Shown here: one piece after another, positions 26,000 to 34,456 of the stretch | How the letters are laid out: each line of letters begins with the position of its first letter | Position numbering within the stretch: the first letter of the stretch is position 1 | Origin: Streptomyces sp. WM6378 | GTDB taxonomy: Bacteria > Actinomycetota > Actinomycetes > Streptomycetales > Streptomycetaceae | Reading direction: 5' to 3' | Length of the DNA stretch: 49,144 nucleotides | Assembly (NCBI RefSeq): GCF_001279695.1 | Contig: NZ_LGDD01000321.1 | Coordinates: 1 to 49,144, forward strand | Position numbers and translations under genes: made by a program | Notes under the pieces: generated by a model | Seen by the model: only the letters and a program-made list of their open reading frames with translations | What the model was told of the DNA's origin: nothing | Databases searched by the model: none

Positions 26000-27843
26000 G
26001 TGCCGTGCCCCTTTCTCCGCGTCAGGCTCCGTAGCCAGACCTCGCAGGCGATGGTGGAGTAGAGGATCGCGTCCTGCAGCCCGGGCGTTGCCGGGCGGCG
26101 GGCCAGGGCGCGCAGGACCTCTGCGTCGACCAGGCCCATGCGGGCCAGGTGGGAGTCGTCCCACAGGGCGAGCAGGTCGCCGCGGTGCTCCCGCAGCCCG
26201 TTGGAGGCGTCCATCGAGGCGTGGGCCTTGTTGGCGCGGAGCAGGCACTCGTCGGGGACGATGCCGCGCATGGCCGTGGTGAGCAGCGGTTTGTAGGCCC
26301 ACGGGGTGACTCGTTCGCGGGGCCGGACGGCGAGGGACGCCTCGATGACCCGGTCGTCGAAGAACGGCGAGGCCATGGGCACACCCGCGCGGGCGGCCAT
26401 ACCGTCCCACAGGCGGACGACGCGGGTGCAGTCGCGGATGGCCTCCAGATCGGTGTGCAGGCCGCGGTCGGGATGCAGCGGCCGCGCGGTTGCCGCCGTC
26501 TCGGTCATGGCTTCGCGGACGAGCCCTTCGGCCTCGGGAGTGACCCAGTCGAACAGGCGGGGCGGAGCCGACCAGCCCAGGGCCCCGGTGACGGTGAGGG
26601 GGAAGGGGTCGCGCAGGTGCGCGGCGGCGTCGGCGAGCCACCTGCCGTACGGCCGGGAGTCGGCCAGGGTCCTGGCCATGCCCGGCAGGGGCCAGTCGAA
26701 GAGGACCTTGAAGCCGCGCAGCTGGCGCAGGGCGAACAGCGGGCGGCGGCGCAGCAGTTGATGGTAGTAGGCTTCGGAGCACCAGGCGATGTGGTCGCCG
26801 CCGATGCCGGTCAGATGCAGCCGGCTGCCGCGTTCCTTGAGGCCGGGCAGGTGGTGAAGGACGCGGGCCCGGTCCATGACGCCGATGGTCGGCTCGTCCA
26901 TGGGGTCGTCGATGTCTAGCAGGTCGGTGTAGACGAGCGGGGAGTCGTCGGCGTCCCACACGACGTGCTCGACGTCGGGCAGGTGGTCCGCGGCCCTCTT
27001 GGCCCATTCCAGGTCGTCGTCGGCCGGGTCGCGACCGGGCCAGGTGCTGGCGAGCACGCGGGCCGGGGAGCGGTCGGCCAGGAAGCACACCGAGGTGGAG
27101 TCCAGGCCGCCGGAGAGGTCGCAGCTGACCACGCCGCCCTGCCGGGTGCGGGCGTCCACGGCTTCGGCGAGCGCCTGCCGCACCAGGGGGGCGCCGACGG
27201 CGAGGGGCTGCACCGGCTCGGGCGGTGTCCACCAGCGGGAGGTGCGCACGGTGCGCCCGTCGGACGCGAGGTGGAGCGCCTCGCCCGGGGGCACGGCGGT
27301 CACGCCCTGCCAGAGGGACGTCTCGTGCAGGGGGTGGGGAACGGGCCACAGCAGGCGGATGGCCAGTTCACGGGGGTCGGGATCGGCGCCGGTGGCCGAG
27401 GCCAGCAGGTCGGCGGCGGTGGCGGCCAGGGTGACTCCCGCAACGTTCGCGTGGAAGACCAGCCGCAGGCCGGAGGCGGTGCCCTGGATCCTCACCCGGC
27501 CGTCCAGCGAGGCCACCAGGTGAAAGCTGCCGGGCAGGGCGCGGGCCAGTGTGTCGAGTCCGGCGAGGTCGTCCAGCCGCTCGGCGTGGCGCCGCAGGAC
27601 ATCCGGGTCCACGGGACAGCAGCCCACTACGGCGAGCGCGGCCCGACGCGTGGTGGCGGTGACGCATTCGTCATCGGTCCAGCTGCCGGTGATCCATGGC
27701 CTGCCGGAGGGGTGGTCGACTGTCCGGACATCAGGATGGCGAGGGAGGCGGCGGGCCGCGGCAGACGCGCCCCCGCAGTCCGGAAGGACCGCGAAGTACG
27801 CGCCGCCACAGCCCGTGCCCGCATAGTCATGCGATGAGGGCAT
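25996..27843 (-). CDS. lasC: Lasso peptide cyclase, asparagine synthetase-like, cluster 2
   Basis: A 615-residue asparagine synthase homologue expected to form the Leu1-Asp8 macrolactam. The N-terminal glutaminase-like part is followed by the PP-loop SGGLDSTS at residues 244-251 and a GIGGDHIAW motif downstream. The ATG at 27843 begins 23 bases after the precursor stop and lacks a good ribosome binding site (only AGG), so precursor and enzyme may be made at different levels. Several segments match the cluster 1 cyclase closely (RWWTPPEP, DLSGGLDSTS), consistent with distant paralogy. Confidence 0.93.
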   Translation of the reverse strand: MPSSHDYAGTGCGGAYFAVLPDCGGASAAARRLPRHPDVRTVDHPSGRPWITGSWTDDECVTATTRRAALAVVGCCPVDPDVLRRHAERLDDLAGLDTLARALPGSFHLVASLDGRVRIQGTASGLRLVFHANVAGVTLAATAADLLASATGADPDPRELAIRLLWPVPHPLHETSLWQGVTAVPPGEALHLASDGRTVRTSRWWTPPEPVQPLAVGAPLVRQALAEAVDARTRQGGVVSCDLSGGLDSTSVCFLADRSPARVLASTWPGRDPADDDLEWAKRAADHLPDVEHVVWDADDSPLVYTDLLDIDDPMDEPTIGVMDRARVLHHLPGLKERGSRLHLTGIGGDHIAWCSEAYYHQLLRRRPLFALRQLRGFKVLFDWPLPGMARTLADSRPYGRWLADAAAHLRDPFPLTVTGALGWSAPPRLFDWVTPEAEGLVREAMTETAATARPLHPDRGLHTDLEAIRDCTRVVRLWDGMAARAGVPMASPFFDDRVIEASLAVRPRERVTPWAYKPLLTTAMRGIVPDECLLRANKAHASMDASNGLREHRGDLLALWDDSHLARMGLVDAEVLRALARRPATPGLQDAILYSTIACEVWLRSLTRRKGHGT

Positions 27844-27866
27844 GGCCTGAGATCAGTCGCCCGGCC

Positions 27867-27977
27867 TCAGTTCTTGCTGAGGATGAGGCGGTCGTTGCCG
27901 TTCGTCCTGAGCAGGCCGGTCTTTGTCCGGAAGCCGCCGCGGCGGACCAGAGTGGGGGCCTCGTACGTCTTCTTCAT
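27867..27977 (-). CDS. Citrulassin-type lasso peptide precursor
   Basis: A 36-residue precursor from ATG 27977 with GGAGGAGAC upstream. The leader (1-21) has the Y5-x-x-P8-x-L10 motif and Thr20 at position -2. The core is LLRTNGNDRLILSKN: an eight-residue ring from Leu1 to Asp8, then Arg9 and the tail. This matches citrulassin A (LLGLAGNDRLVLSKN, recalled from the literature) at 11 of 15 positions, including the NDR and LSKN segments. In citrulassins Arg9 is converted to citrulline by a peptidylarginine deiminase encoded elsewhere; none is visible in this window. The residues at 3-5 (R, T, N) differ from citrulassin A. Confidence 0.95.
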   Translation of the reverse strand: MKKTYEAPTLVRRGGFRTKTGLLRTNGNDRLILSKN

Positions 27978-28090
27978 GACGTCTCCTCCGGGGAAGAAAA
28001 GAAAGGAAAACCAGCCCCGCATGAGGCCCAACTCGCGCCTGGTGCAGGGTGGTTCACCGCTTGCGAAGAACGTAGCAACGCACCCCCCAG

Positions 28091-28150
28091 GTATGACAAT
28101 ACGTACATATTCGCATCTATATGTTCGATCGCACATTTATGCATAGATGC
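28091..28150 (-). promoter_or_regulatory. A/T-rich operator/promoter region upstream of the citrulassin precursor
   Basis: A sharply A/T-rich island in otherwise very GC-rich DNA, about 115-170 bases upstream of the precursor start. It contains an 8-bp perfect inverted repeat (GCATCTAT at 28113-28120, ATAGATGC at 28143-28150), the palindromes TACGTA and CGATCG, and CATAT/ATATG pairs. This is the best candidate for promoter and regulator binding. No regulator gene is linked to the cluster. Confidence 0.55.
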
Positions 28151-28292
28151 TCAGTTTGGGCGCCCCGGGCTGGAGGCCGGCGTGCGCCGACGTTGTATCC
28201 CCACAGCCCCGCGCCCATAGGGACGGTGTCCGGCGCATGGCCCTCTATCTCTTCGGCCCCGCGGCCGGACCGGACGCCGTACACCGCAACAC

Positions 28293-28326
28293 GCGACGGG
28301 TCCCGGCCGAAGCCGGGACCCGTCGC
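28293..28326. terminator. Perfect 15-bp hairpin upstream of the citrulassin operon
   Basis: GCGACGGGTCCCGGC (28293-28307), loop CGAA, and the exact complement at 28312-28326. It has the strength of a transcription terminator but lies upstream of the operon with no clear gene ending into it from either side. Confidence 0.65.
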
Positions 28327-29272
28327 CCACGCGAAACCGGGGGGGCTCGGTTCACAACACGCGTCGCCCCGGACAACGCCGCAGCACCCGTAAAGGTCAC
28401 CCCCAGCCCCAGACCGGAAGCAGGCCAGTTCACGCCGTAGCAGTGCGCCCCCAGACCGTCCTAACTCAACACAGGAAACAGCGCGTCCGCACCGAACCTC
28501 ACGGAACACGCGTCTCCTTGCACCCTCCCCCCGAGGGGGGCTGCACCACCTGTTCGGTGAGCGGCCGGAACCGCACCTGCACCGACAACGCAGACCCGGT
28601 CCTTCGTCCTTGCTGCGTGCCCCAACCCGGATGACACCCGCACACCCGCCGTTGCCGGCCACCCCTGCGGACATGAGAGGAGCGATCGCCGCAGTCCCGC
28701 AGCAGCGGTAACACACCCCGAAGCGGGGCGGGAGAGCCCCTCGTCGTTCCCCGGCCGCGGCCCCCGGGGGCTGAGGGTGTGATCACGGCCCGCCAGCGAG
28801 AGACTCCCCCCTTGCCCCTCTCTAACACCGCACACCCGCGGGCGGGAGGGGCCGCACGGGGACCACTTCGGGACCGGACGGCCCCACCACAGACGCCGTA
28901 CGGCCTTTGCCGCAGCAGAGATGACGTCCCCCGGGCCCGCGCCGCAGGGCGCTGGGACACCCGGAAGGAACGCCCCGGGCGCAGTCGGTGACGCCGTGGG
29001 CCCGTGGACACCACAGCATGTGACAGGGTGCCGCGTGGGCCCACCGGCAGGGCTCCCCTGAGACCGAGGGAGCACACTCCTCAACGGACGCCAGGGGCAC
29101 GGGACTTCCTCCCTGGCCAACGCAACGCCCGCAGGCCGACGCGTCCTCCGTCGTCGCCTGCCCACGAGACGCCCGCCACACCGACCCAACCGGGAGACCT
29201 GAAGGCCGCGCCCTTGCCAAACGGCCCAGGAATCAGACGAACGCCGAGCCGAGGCTCTACGGCACGGCCAGA
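28327..29272. other. About 950 bases without a convincing gene
   Basis: Long open frames occur on both strands but read as low-complexity Arg/Gly/Pro translations without start signals or motifs. A small C/G hairpin (CCCCC, four bases, GGGGG) is near 28526-28540. No repeat with other parts of the window was noticed. Confidence 0.4.
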
Positions 29273-29698
29273 TCAGGGCTCGTGCGGACCGCTGCCCCGC
29301 CCCGCCCCGGTCTCACCCAGCCCGGCCCGGCTTCCGGTTCCGGCAGGCCGACTGCCGAGATCGGCCAGACAACGCACCAGCAGCAGACCCAGCTTCGCCA
29401 TCTGCTGCGTCCGCGCCACCGTACGGGGCAGCACCGCAGACGGCGCCAGAACCAGAAGACGCTGCGCTGCGGCCGCCCCCGCCAGAAGCTGGGAGCGCAG
29501 CTCATCATCCCCGGGCAGCAGCGCCGCTGCCGCCTCCGCCGCGGCGGACAGCCGGGTCAGATGACGGCACATACAGCTCAGGATTTCCTCGGCCTGGTCC
29601 AGGCGCTCCACCGGGCCAGCCTCGCCGAGCAGGCCGCGGCAGTCCTCGGCGATACTCCAGTACTCGCCCGGCCCAGGCCCCCGGCCCGACACACCCAC
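29273..29698 (-). CDS. Hypothetical helical protein (DUF6415-like)
   Basis: About 141 residues if GTG 29698 is the start; the frame is open to 29932 but the extra N-terminus is low-complexity. The body is a helical bundle: LDQAEEILSCMCRHLTRLSA, then LRSQLLAGAAAAQRLLVL, then RTVARTQQMAKLGLLLVRCL. This pattern resembles the small DUF6415 proteins common in Streptomyces, but the assignment is by appearance only. The C-terminus is Gly/Arg-rich. Confidence 0.5.
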   Translation of the reverse strand: MGVSGRGPGPGEYWSIAEDCRGLLGEAGPVERLDQAEEILSCMCRHLTRLSAAAEAAAALLPGDDELRSQLLAGAAAAQRLLVLAPSAVLPRTVARTQQMAKLGLLLVRCLADLGSRPAGTGSRAGLGETGAGRGSGPHEP

Positions 29699-30033
29699 CC
29701 AGCACCCCCCGCCCGATCCGACAGGCCCCCGGGGACAACTCCCGCGCCCAAAGAGACAGATACCCACAGAATACGCCCACATGTCCCCCTTCGATTGCGG
29801 TGAGCCGCTCAACGCCCATGCGCTGCCGGTCAGATCAGAAGATGCGCCGGGACCGGCTGAGCCGTGTCCAGCTCGTGCAGCTCGCCGGCGGCACGGTTCA
29901 CCTCGCCCACTCTCCGCACCCGGCCCGGGCAACGACGGTGGCGCCGCCCTGGCCTGCCGCTCGGCGCTCGGCCCGGTTCACGCTCGTCGCGGACGTGGTG
30001 GGGGCCAGGCTCAGGCCCGCCTCCCGGTCCCGG

Positions 30034-30438
30034 TCAGGGGGCCGGCAGCGGCCCCAGCCAGGTCTCCACCCGTGCCCGCAGCAGCCGGTACTCCTCCCAG
30101 CGACGCGGCAGCCGCCCCGGCGGCCGCTCGACGACCTTGCCTTCGGTGACGGTCTGTCCGTCCCGGAACTGCTCCAGCGTCAGATCCAGTTCAACGCCCG
30201 ACGGCAGACGGTTCCACCAGTGGAAGCCCTGCTGCGCACCATCGCGGGCGCGGACTCCACCAAGCATCAGGACACCGCCGAACAGGTCGCGGACGACCAG
30301 GGCCGTAATGTCGCAGTGCCCCCAGGCCGGGTTTCCCGGGCGCCACGGCGCCCGCTCCACATCATCGGGCGAGCAGGTGTCAGCAGCCCAACTGGCACGC
30401 AGCGCCCGCTCAATGTCACTCAGCGTCCACGGCTTCAT
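30034..30438 (-). CDS. YunG-like protein
   Basis: A 134-residue protein from ATG 30438. It matches the YunG pattern: an N-terminal helix (LSDIERALRASW), GHCDITALVVRDLFGGVLM, HWWNRLPSGVELDLTLEQF, and a C-terminal YRLLRARVETWLG. The conserved Cys-Asp and the HWWN/DLT blocks suggest a cysteine-peptidase-like fold, but the function of the family is not established. It is followed upstream by a terminator-like hairpin that separates it from the next gene. Confidence 0.75.
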   Translation of the reverse strand: MKPWTLSDIERALRASWAADTCSPDDVERAPWRPGNPAWGHCDITALVVRDLFGGVLMLGGVRARDGAQQGFHWWNRLPSGVELDLTLEQFRDGQTVTEGKVVERPPGRLPRRWEEYRLLRARVETWLGPLPAP

Positions 30439-30506
30439 GCATGCCAGCATCCCACCCGCCACCCGCATCCAGGTCAGCGCCTGTGAGGGCGCGGGCCGCA
30501 GACGGA

Positions 30507-30541
30507 GAAGCCTCGGCCGGTTGTTTCCCGGCCGGGGCTTC
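30507..30541. terminator. Hairpin terminator
   Basis: Arms at 30507-30520 and 30528-30541 (GAAGCC and CGGCCGG blocks with one mismatch) around a 7-base loop. It lies just past the stop of the minus-strand gene at 30563 and probably ends that transcript. Confidence 0.65.
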
Positions 30542-30562
30542 CGCGTGAGTTCCACCGCCGCG

Positions 30563-30919
30563 CTACTCCGGCTCGTCGAAGCAGAAGATCACGGTCACCA
30601 TGCTCGGGCAGAGCAGGATGCTGCCGGCGCTCTTCGCCGCCAGCCCAAGGCTGGCAGGGGGTTCGGGGCGTACCGGCAGCTGCTGCAGGTCCAGGAGCAC
30701 CACGTGGTCCTCCTCCGTCCAGGGTGGGGTCAATCGCGAGACGCGGCACGAAGCACCGCCGGGGCCACCGAACGGCAGCCGCAGATACCCCCGTGCTGGG
30801 GAGTGTAGGAAGCAGCCGTCGTTGGGAACAGCGGCGTCCCGGCCACGGACCAGATCCGCCTCCCGGCGGGGGCCTACTGGCAGTCTGGCGCTACTGCGAA
30901 GGATCGCTGTGCCCCCCAT
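30563..30919 (-). CDS. Hypothetical protein
   Basis: About 118 residues from ATG 30919, preceded by GGGGAGGG. It has a central GYLRLPFGGPGG segment and a strand-rich end (EEDHVVLLDLQQLPV, then ILLCPSMVTVIFCFDEPE). No signal peptide or known motif is visible. It stands alone, with its own terminator. Confidence 0.5.
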   Translation of the reverse strand: MGGTAILRSSARLPVGPRREADLVRGRDAAVPNDGCFLHSPARGYLRLPFGGPGGASCRVSRLTPPWTEEDHVVLLDLQQLPVRPEPPASLGLAAKSAGSILLCPSMVTVIFCFDEPE

Positions 30920-31332
30920 CCCTCCCCGCCGCCCCGACCACAATCGATGACGCACGCAAGGGTGCCCCGTGCGGCGCCGGCCGACGTCCTACGTGTCGCC
31001 GACCGAGCCGCCGTTCAACTCCCTGGGCATACGGGGCAGAATGCCGCTGGACCATCTACGACGCGGATGCAGTGCCCGGTCGGCCTTCGCGGTGTCCACT
31101 TCGAGCACACCCTCGCCGTCCGCCATCTCGCCCAGGCAGACATCGCACCCGGCCACCAGGCGTCGTTCATGAGGCTCCGTTCTCTGGTGCTGCCGGGACC
31201 CTACCCGGCTGCGAACCGGCACATCGGCCCTGGAAAGGTGAACTACCCCTGCACGACGCCGAGACCGCGAACCGCAGCCCCGGAGTGCCGAAAGGGACAA
31301 GTTCACGAGGAGGAGAGCAACAGAAGGATGAC
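30920..31332. other. No supported gene
   Basis: A minus-strand frame near 30990-31170 contains RRLVAGCDVCLGEMADGEGV and EVDTAKADRAL, which could be a scrap of a real protein, but it has no usable start and its context is unclear. Confidence 0.3.
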
Positions 31333-31710
31333 TCAGGAGGCGGACGGCTCGATCTCCCCCGCGAAGACGATGACCTGGTCGATGAGGCTCCGTCGCAGAT
31401 GGACGACGTCCGTTCCCGCCAGGCGGGGGCCTCCATCCGGCGTGGTGAAGACCCACTGGTACCGGGCCCATTCGTCAGGCATGTCCACCGCTGAGCAGCG
31501 CACCATCGTGCCGGTCCCTGCCGGGTGGCGCCGGATGTCCAGCACGAACCGCTCGACCGCCGCGATTCCTTCGCTGCGGCCCAACGGTCCCCAGAAGACC
31601 ACGTCTGAGGTCAGGGCCTGGGAGAGCAGGGCAGTCACATAGCTGTCGTCCGAGGCGTTGAACGCGGAGATGAACGTGTCGATCGCGGAGCGTGCCGTCT
31701 CTTCCTGCAT
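31333..31710 (-). CDS. SnoaL-like / NTF2-fold protein
   Basis: A 125-residue protein from ATG 31710 with the NTF2-like pattern: an N-terminal helix pair (SAIDTFISAFNASDDSYV), a strand TSDVVFWGPLGRSEGIAAV, then a curved sheet (ARYQWVFTTPDGGPRLAGTD, VVHLRRSLIDQVIVFAGEI). Proteins of this fold include polyketide cyclases and ketosteroid isomerases as well as many of unknown role. No partner genes indicate a substrate. Confidence 0.8.
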   Translation of the reverse strand: MQEETARSAIDTFISAFNASDDSYVTALLSQALTSDVVFWGPLGRSEGIAAVERFVLDIRRHPAGTGTMVRCSAVDMPDEWARYQWVFTTPDGGPRLAGTDVVHLRRSLIDQVIVFAGEIEPSAS

Positions 31711-31769
31711 GCCCCAGTAATACCAGCCGTTGCGCGTGCGCTCGTCCCGCGAGCCGCCTTCCGATCACG

Positions 31770-32126
31770 GTGGACCATGTGCAATCCGCCGTACCGGCGC
31801 CCAAGGCCCCGCCGTCCGGCGGCGCGAAGACGGGGGCGGGGCGCGGCGGGGAGGCGTTCACGCGGGGCCTGGCGGCGCTCGCGCAGTACGTCGAGCGTGA
31901 GCAGCGCACCGTCATTCCACGGCAGCACACCGAACGCATCGTCGTCGACGGCCAGGACCACGACGTACGGCTCGGGGTATGGGTCTCCAACCAGACAACC
32001 CGGCGCGACAAACTGAACGACGAGCAGCTCGCCGAACTCGGCATGGGTTGGGCGGGGGAAGCGTGGCGAACAGGCCGGGAAGTGTCGTTGCACCCGACGG
32101 AGACACATCAGGGTCCCGAGGCCTGA
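31770..32126 (+). pseudogene. Truncated copy of the helicase-associated repeat protein
   Basis: From about 31770 the frame matches the last 100 residues of the HA protein at 5674-6888 (RGGEAFTRGLAALAQY, then EQRTVIPRQHTERI and VRLGVWVSNQ). It then runs out differently after ELGMGWAGEAW. There is no start codon near the point where similarity begins. The 5' part of the gene is missing. Confidence 0.75.
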
Positions 32127-32143
32127 GCAGCCCCGGGACCCTG
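32109..32143 (+). terminator. Hairpin at the end of the truncated HA gene
   Basis: CAGGGTCCCG at 32109-32118 pairs with CGGGACCCTG at 32134-32143. It overlaps the stop codon of the fragment and is probably its old terminator. Confidence 0.6.
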
Positions 32144-32328
32144 GTGCACTCGCAACCCCCTCGGCGTAACAGGCAAACTGCCCAAACTGCCCAGTCCCTA
32201 CCGTGGGCGGCGGCGCGACCACTCGCGAAACGCCTGTCCGGCCCGCCGTGGAGAGTTACCCGGCCCTCGATCGCTGCGGTTTCGGCCGCAGCCCCCCGAA
32301 ATGTGCGCGCCGAGCTCTAGGGTTTTCT

Positions 32329-32613
32329 CTACTGGCCTTCGCCGTCCGGGCCGTGGTCCCCGTGGTCCCCATCGTGGTCCTGACCGTAGCTGACACCGGC
32401 ACCGTTCTCCGGCGCGAACACCGGAGCGCCACCCCGGCCGTGCTCCGGGCCGCCGTCCCAGCCGCCACCGCCGTTGTTGGCCACAGCGTTGGCCTGCGAG
32501 GAAGCCACCGCAGTGACCCCGCCGTCGTGGGCGAAGCTGACGCCGGCACCGAGGATGGACAGCCCCGCGACCGCTGCGGCTACCGCCGCAGCCCGCTGAA
32601 ACTTACGCATCAT
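32329..32613 (-). CDS. Small secreted Gly/Asp/His-rich protein
   Basis: A 94-residue protein from ATG 32613 with a clear signal peptide (MMRKFQRAAAVAAAVAGLSI, cleavage near VSFA-HDGG). The mature part is low-complexity: a Gly-rich stretch and a C-terminal run of His/Asp/Gly that could bind metal. The A/T-rich stretch 32640-32700 is its likely promoter. It shares the start of its mature region (AHDGG) with the secreted protein at 33733, so they may be distant relatives. Confidence 0.7.
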   Translation of the reverse strand: MMRKFQRAAAVAAAVAGLSILGAGVSFAHDGGVTAVASSQANAVANNGGGGWDGGPEHGRGGAPVFAPENGAGVSYGQDHDGDHGDHGPDGEGQ

Positions 32614-32804
32614 TCGACTCTTCCCTGTCTAGGTGTGAAGCCCTGACCGGACTACCAAACATGAGCATAAACACACAGAATGTAGCCATTTGGGATTTTG
32701 GGGCTTTCTGCGCGCCGTGCCCGCTTACGGCGAGGCATCCCCCGGGCCTTCTCAACTTGGCCGTGCTGGGGCGCAGTCGGGTTGGTCGAGGCCGCGGTCA
32801 GCTC

Positions 32805-33145
32805 CGAGGGCGCGTCGTGTCCAGGAGGTCCGGACAGACCGGCGCTCCGCTTCCAGGCGGTGAATCGGCGGGCCATTTCGGTCAGGCAGTCACGGGCGGC
32901 GAGTACGTGACGGCGCGGCGGGAAGCGGGGTGAGAACCGGCTGAACGCGGCGAGGAATCCTCGGCGGCACCGATGGGGCGGAAGCCTTCATCGCCCGTCC
33001 TTGCTGCCTGGTGGGCCGGAGCCACATGGGAATAGCGTGCTGGTTGGCGCCTGGCTCGGCAACCAGCGATGTCAAGAGGTAGAACACGCGGGATATTTCC
33101 TTACAACTCCGCCGGTGGGAGTTCTCGGCCCGGGGGTTGGCCCAA
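32805..33145 (-). pseudogene. IS6-family transposase C-terminal remnant
   Basis: Pieces of an IS6-type C-terminus are recognisable in different frames: RAENSHR, then after about 90 unrelated bases RPTRQQGRAMK, then FAAFSRFSPRFPPRRHVLAA, then EMARRFTAWKRSAGLSG. Each matches the expected order (AENSHQ, RERAMKxF, RPRRHL, EMxxRFxxW). Frameshifts and an insertion make it non-functional. Confidence 0.6.
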
Positions 33146-33324
33146 GAACGTGATGAAGGCGGTACTCGACAGCAGGAAACGATCCGGGCTTGCGGGGGGC
33201 CACCGACGGCTTCAAGGTGCGGTGGGCGCGTCGTAGCCGCAGGACCTGCCAGTGACGATCCCCCGCGGAAGCAAGGCAGCCGCCTTTGGGCCCGATTCGA
33301 TATGCCAGCAGGGGAAATTACCCC

Positions 33325-33560
33325 ACCAACGGCCACATATTTCATTCGGACCGCGACAGAAAATTCACTTGCAGTGAACTCCGGGTAAAACTCTGCACGT
33401 TTAATACCCAGGACATCAGCCGACCACACCGCGGCCTGCCGGGCCAGCGCTATGACCGAATCATGTTCCGGCGCCATGAGGAATGATCTCGTGCACCAGA
33501 CTTCGTTCCCGACGCGTGCACATACGCACCAGGAAACCGTCCGATCCAGCTCCGACGAGT
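33325..33560 (+). pseudogene. IS3-family transposase (OrfB) remnant
   Basis: A frame contains NGHIFHSDRDRKFTCSELR, which matches the catalytic HSDRGxxYxSxxF block of IS3 OrfB. It continues with SRPHRGLPGQRYDR, and then RNDLVHQTSFPTRAHT in a second frame, matching the downstream YDNAxAE...KNDLVHRxSFxTRxxA region. It is interrupted by frameshifts. Confidence 0.6.
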
Positions 33561-33688
33561 TCAACCTCAGCACTCATGGGGCAGGGTATGGGCCCGCCGC
33601 AATCGACCAAGGCAGTGAGGATTCCCCGCATTCGGCGCGCCGCCAGGCGCTTGAGGGATACGTCGTATTACCCCTGTAGCCACACGAA

Positions 33689-33705
33689 CGATCTGTCGCA
33701 GATCG
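33689..33705. promoter_or_regulatory. Short palindrome upstream of the secreted protein gene
   Basis: CGATCTG, TCG, CAGATCG: perfect 7-bp arms, about 28 bases before the ATG at 33733. It may be a regulator site or a leader hairpin. Confidence 0.45.
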
Positions 33706-33732
33706 CGTCCACTTCGCTCCACCGGAGATGAC

Positions 33733-34026
33733 ATGCACAAGCTTCGCAAGGCCGCCGTGCTGGTCGCTGCCCTCGGCAGCCTCGGAATGCTGGCCGCCGG
33801 CACAGCCCAGGCACACGACGGAGGCCACGGGAAGAGCGGCGACCGCTTCAACATCGGGCAGAGCACCACCTGCAGGTCGCACGACCTGAACCTCGACATC
33901 CTCGGCCAGGTCGGCATCCTCAACGGCCTGCTGGGCAACGGCCTCAACGGCGAGGGCAACCCGGGCTCGCAGCAGACCTCCCTGGGCTCCAGCATGGGCT
34001 GCAACAACAGCGCCTTCAGCAAGTAA
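33733..34026 (+). CDS. Small secreted protein, conserved Streptomyces type
   Basis: A 97-residue protein from ATG 33733, preceded by CGGAGA. The signal peptide is clear (KLRKAAVLVAALGSLGMLAA, cleavage after AQA). The mature region contains two Cys (TTCRSHDLN and SMGCNNS) and a hydrophobic centre, LDILGQVGILNGLLGNGLNG. The two distant Cys flanking a hydrophobic segment recall the layout of chaplin-like surface proteins, but it is not a chaplin. Similar proteins are common in streptomycetes; their role is not established. A strong terminator follows. Confidence 0.75.
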   Translation: MHKLRKAAVLVAALGSLGMLAAGTAQAHDGGHGKSGDRFNIGQSTTCRSHDLNLDILGQVGILNGLLGNGLNGEGNPGSQQTSLGSSMGCNNSAFSK

Positions 34027-34033
34027 CAGTCAC

Positions 34034-34080
34034 CACCTGTTTCGGTGGCCCGGCCACAGGCCGGGGCACCGAAACAGGTG
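34034..34080 (+). terminator. Long two-part hairpin terminator
   Basis: CACCTGTTTCGGTG (34034-34047) pairs exactly with 34067-34080, and an inner CCCGGCC/GGCCGGG stem continues it. It begins 8 bases after the stop at 34026. Confidence 0.85.
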
Positions 34081-34122
34081 ACCCCCGGAGTGACTCCGAG
34101 GTGAAAACACCACAGCCGGCCG

Positions 34123-34323
34123 TCAGGCTGCGGGACGGCGGCGGTGATCGCTGTGCGCTGTTCGCTGCACGGTGTTGCCCAGGCACGGGCCGCATAGGAG
34201 GTGTTCACCGCGCCGCCAGACCCGGACGGCCTTGCCGAGTTCCCCGATCACGCCGTTGACCTGGCGAGCCGGGTTAAGGGCATCGCCCCTCTTGCTGGAT
34301 CTGCGTCTGACCGGCTCCTGCAT
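34123..34323 (-). CDS. Short hypothetical protein
   Basis: A 66-codon frame whose second half reads like protein (ARQVNGVIGELGKAVRVWRR, then a CGPC pair in HLLCGPCLGN). No ribosome binding site is obvious and the first 15 residues are weak. It could be the tail of a decayed gene. Confidence 0.35.
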   Translation of the reverse strand: MQEPVRRRSSKRGDALNPARQVNGVIGELGKAVRVWRRGEHLLCGPCLGNTVQRTAHSDHRRRPAA

Positions 34324-34456
34324 TCCCGATCAGTCACAGCGACCCGCTCCGCTGTACGACGATCCGCCGCGGCTCTTGTCAGCGGTACCTGCCAGCATCG
34401 GCGTCGCAGAACTCACTCACGCCCACCGCGGGTGCGAAGAGTACGGGAGTGTGAAC

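Noticed and set aside
28461..29189. A 242-codon minus-strand frame in the long intergenic region
   Set aside because: Low-complexity translation, many Cys/Arg/Gly, no start signal; not protein-like.
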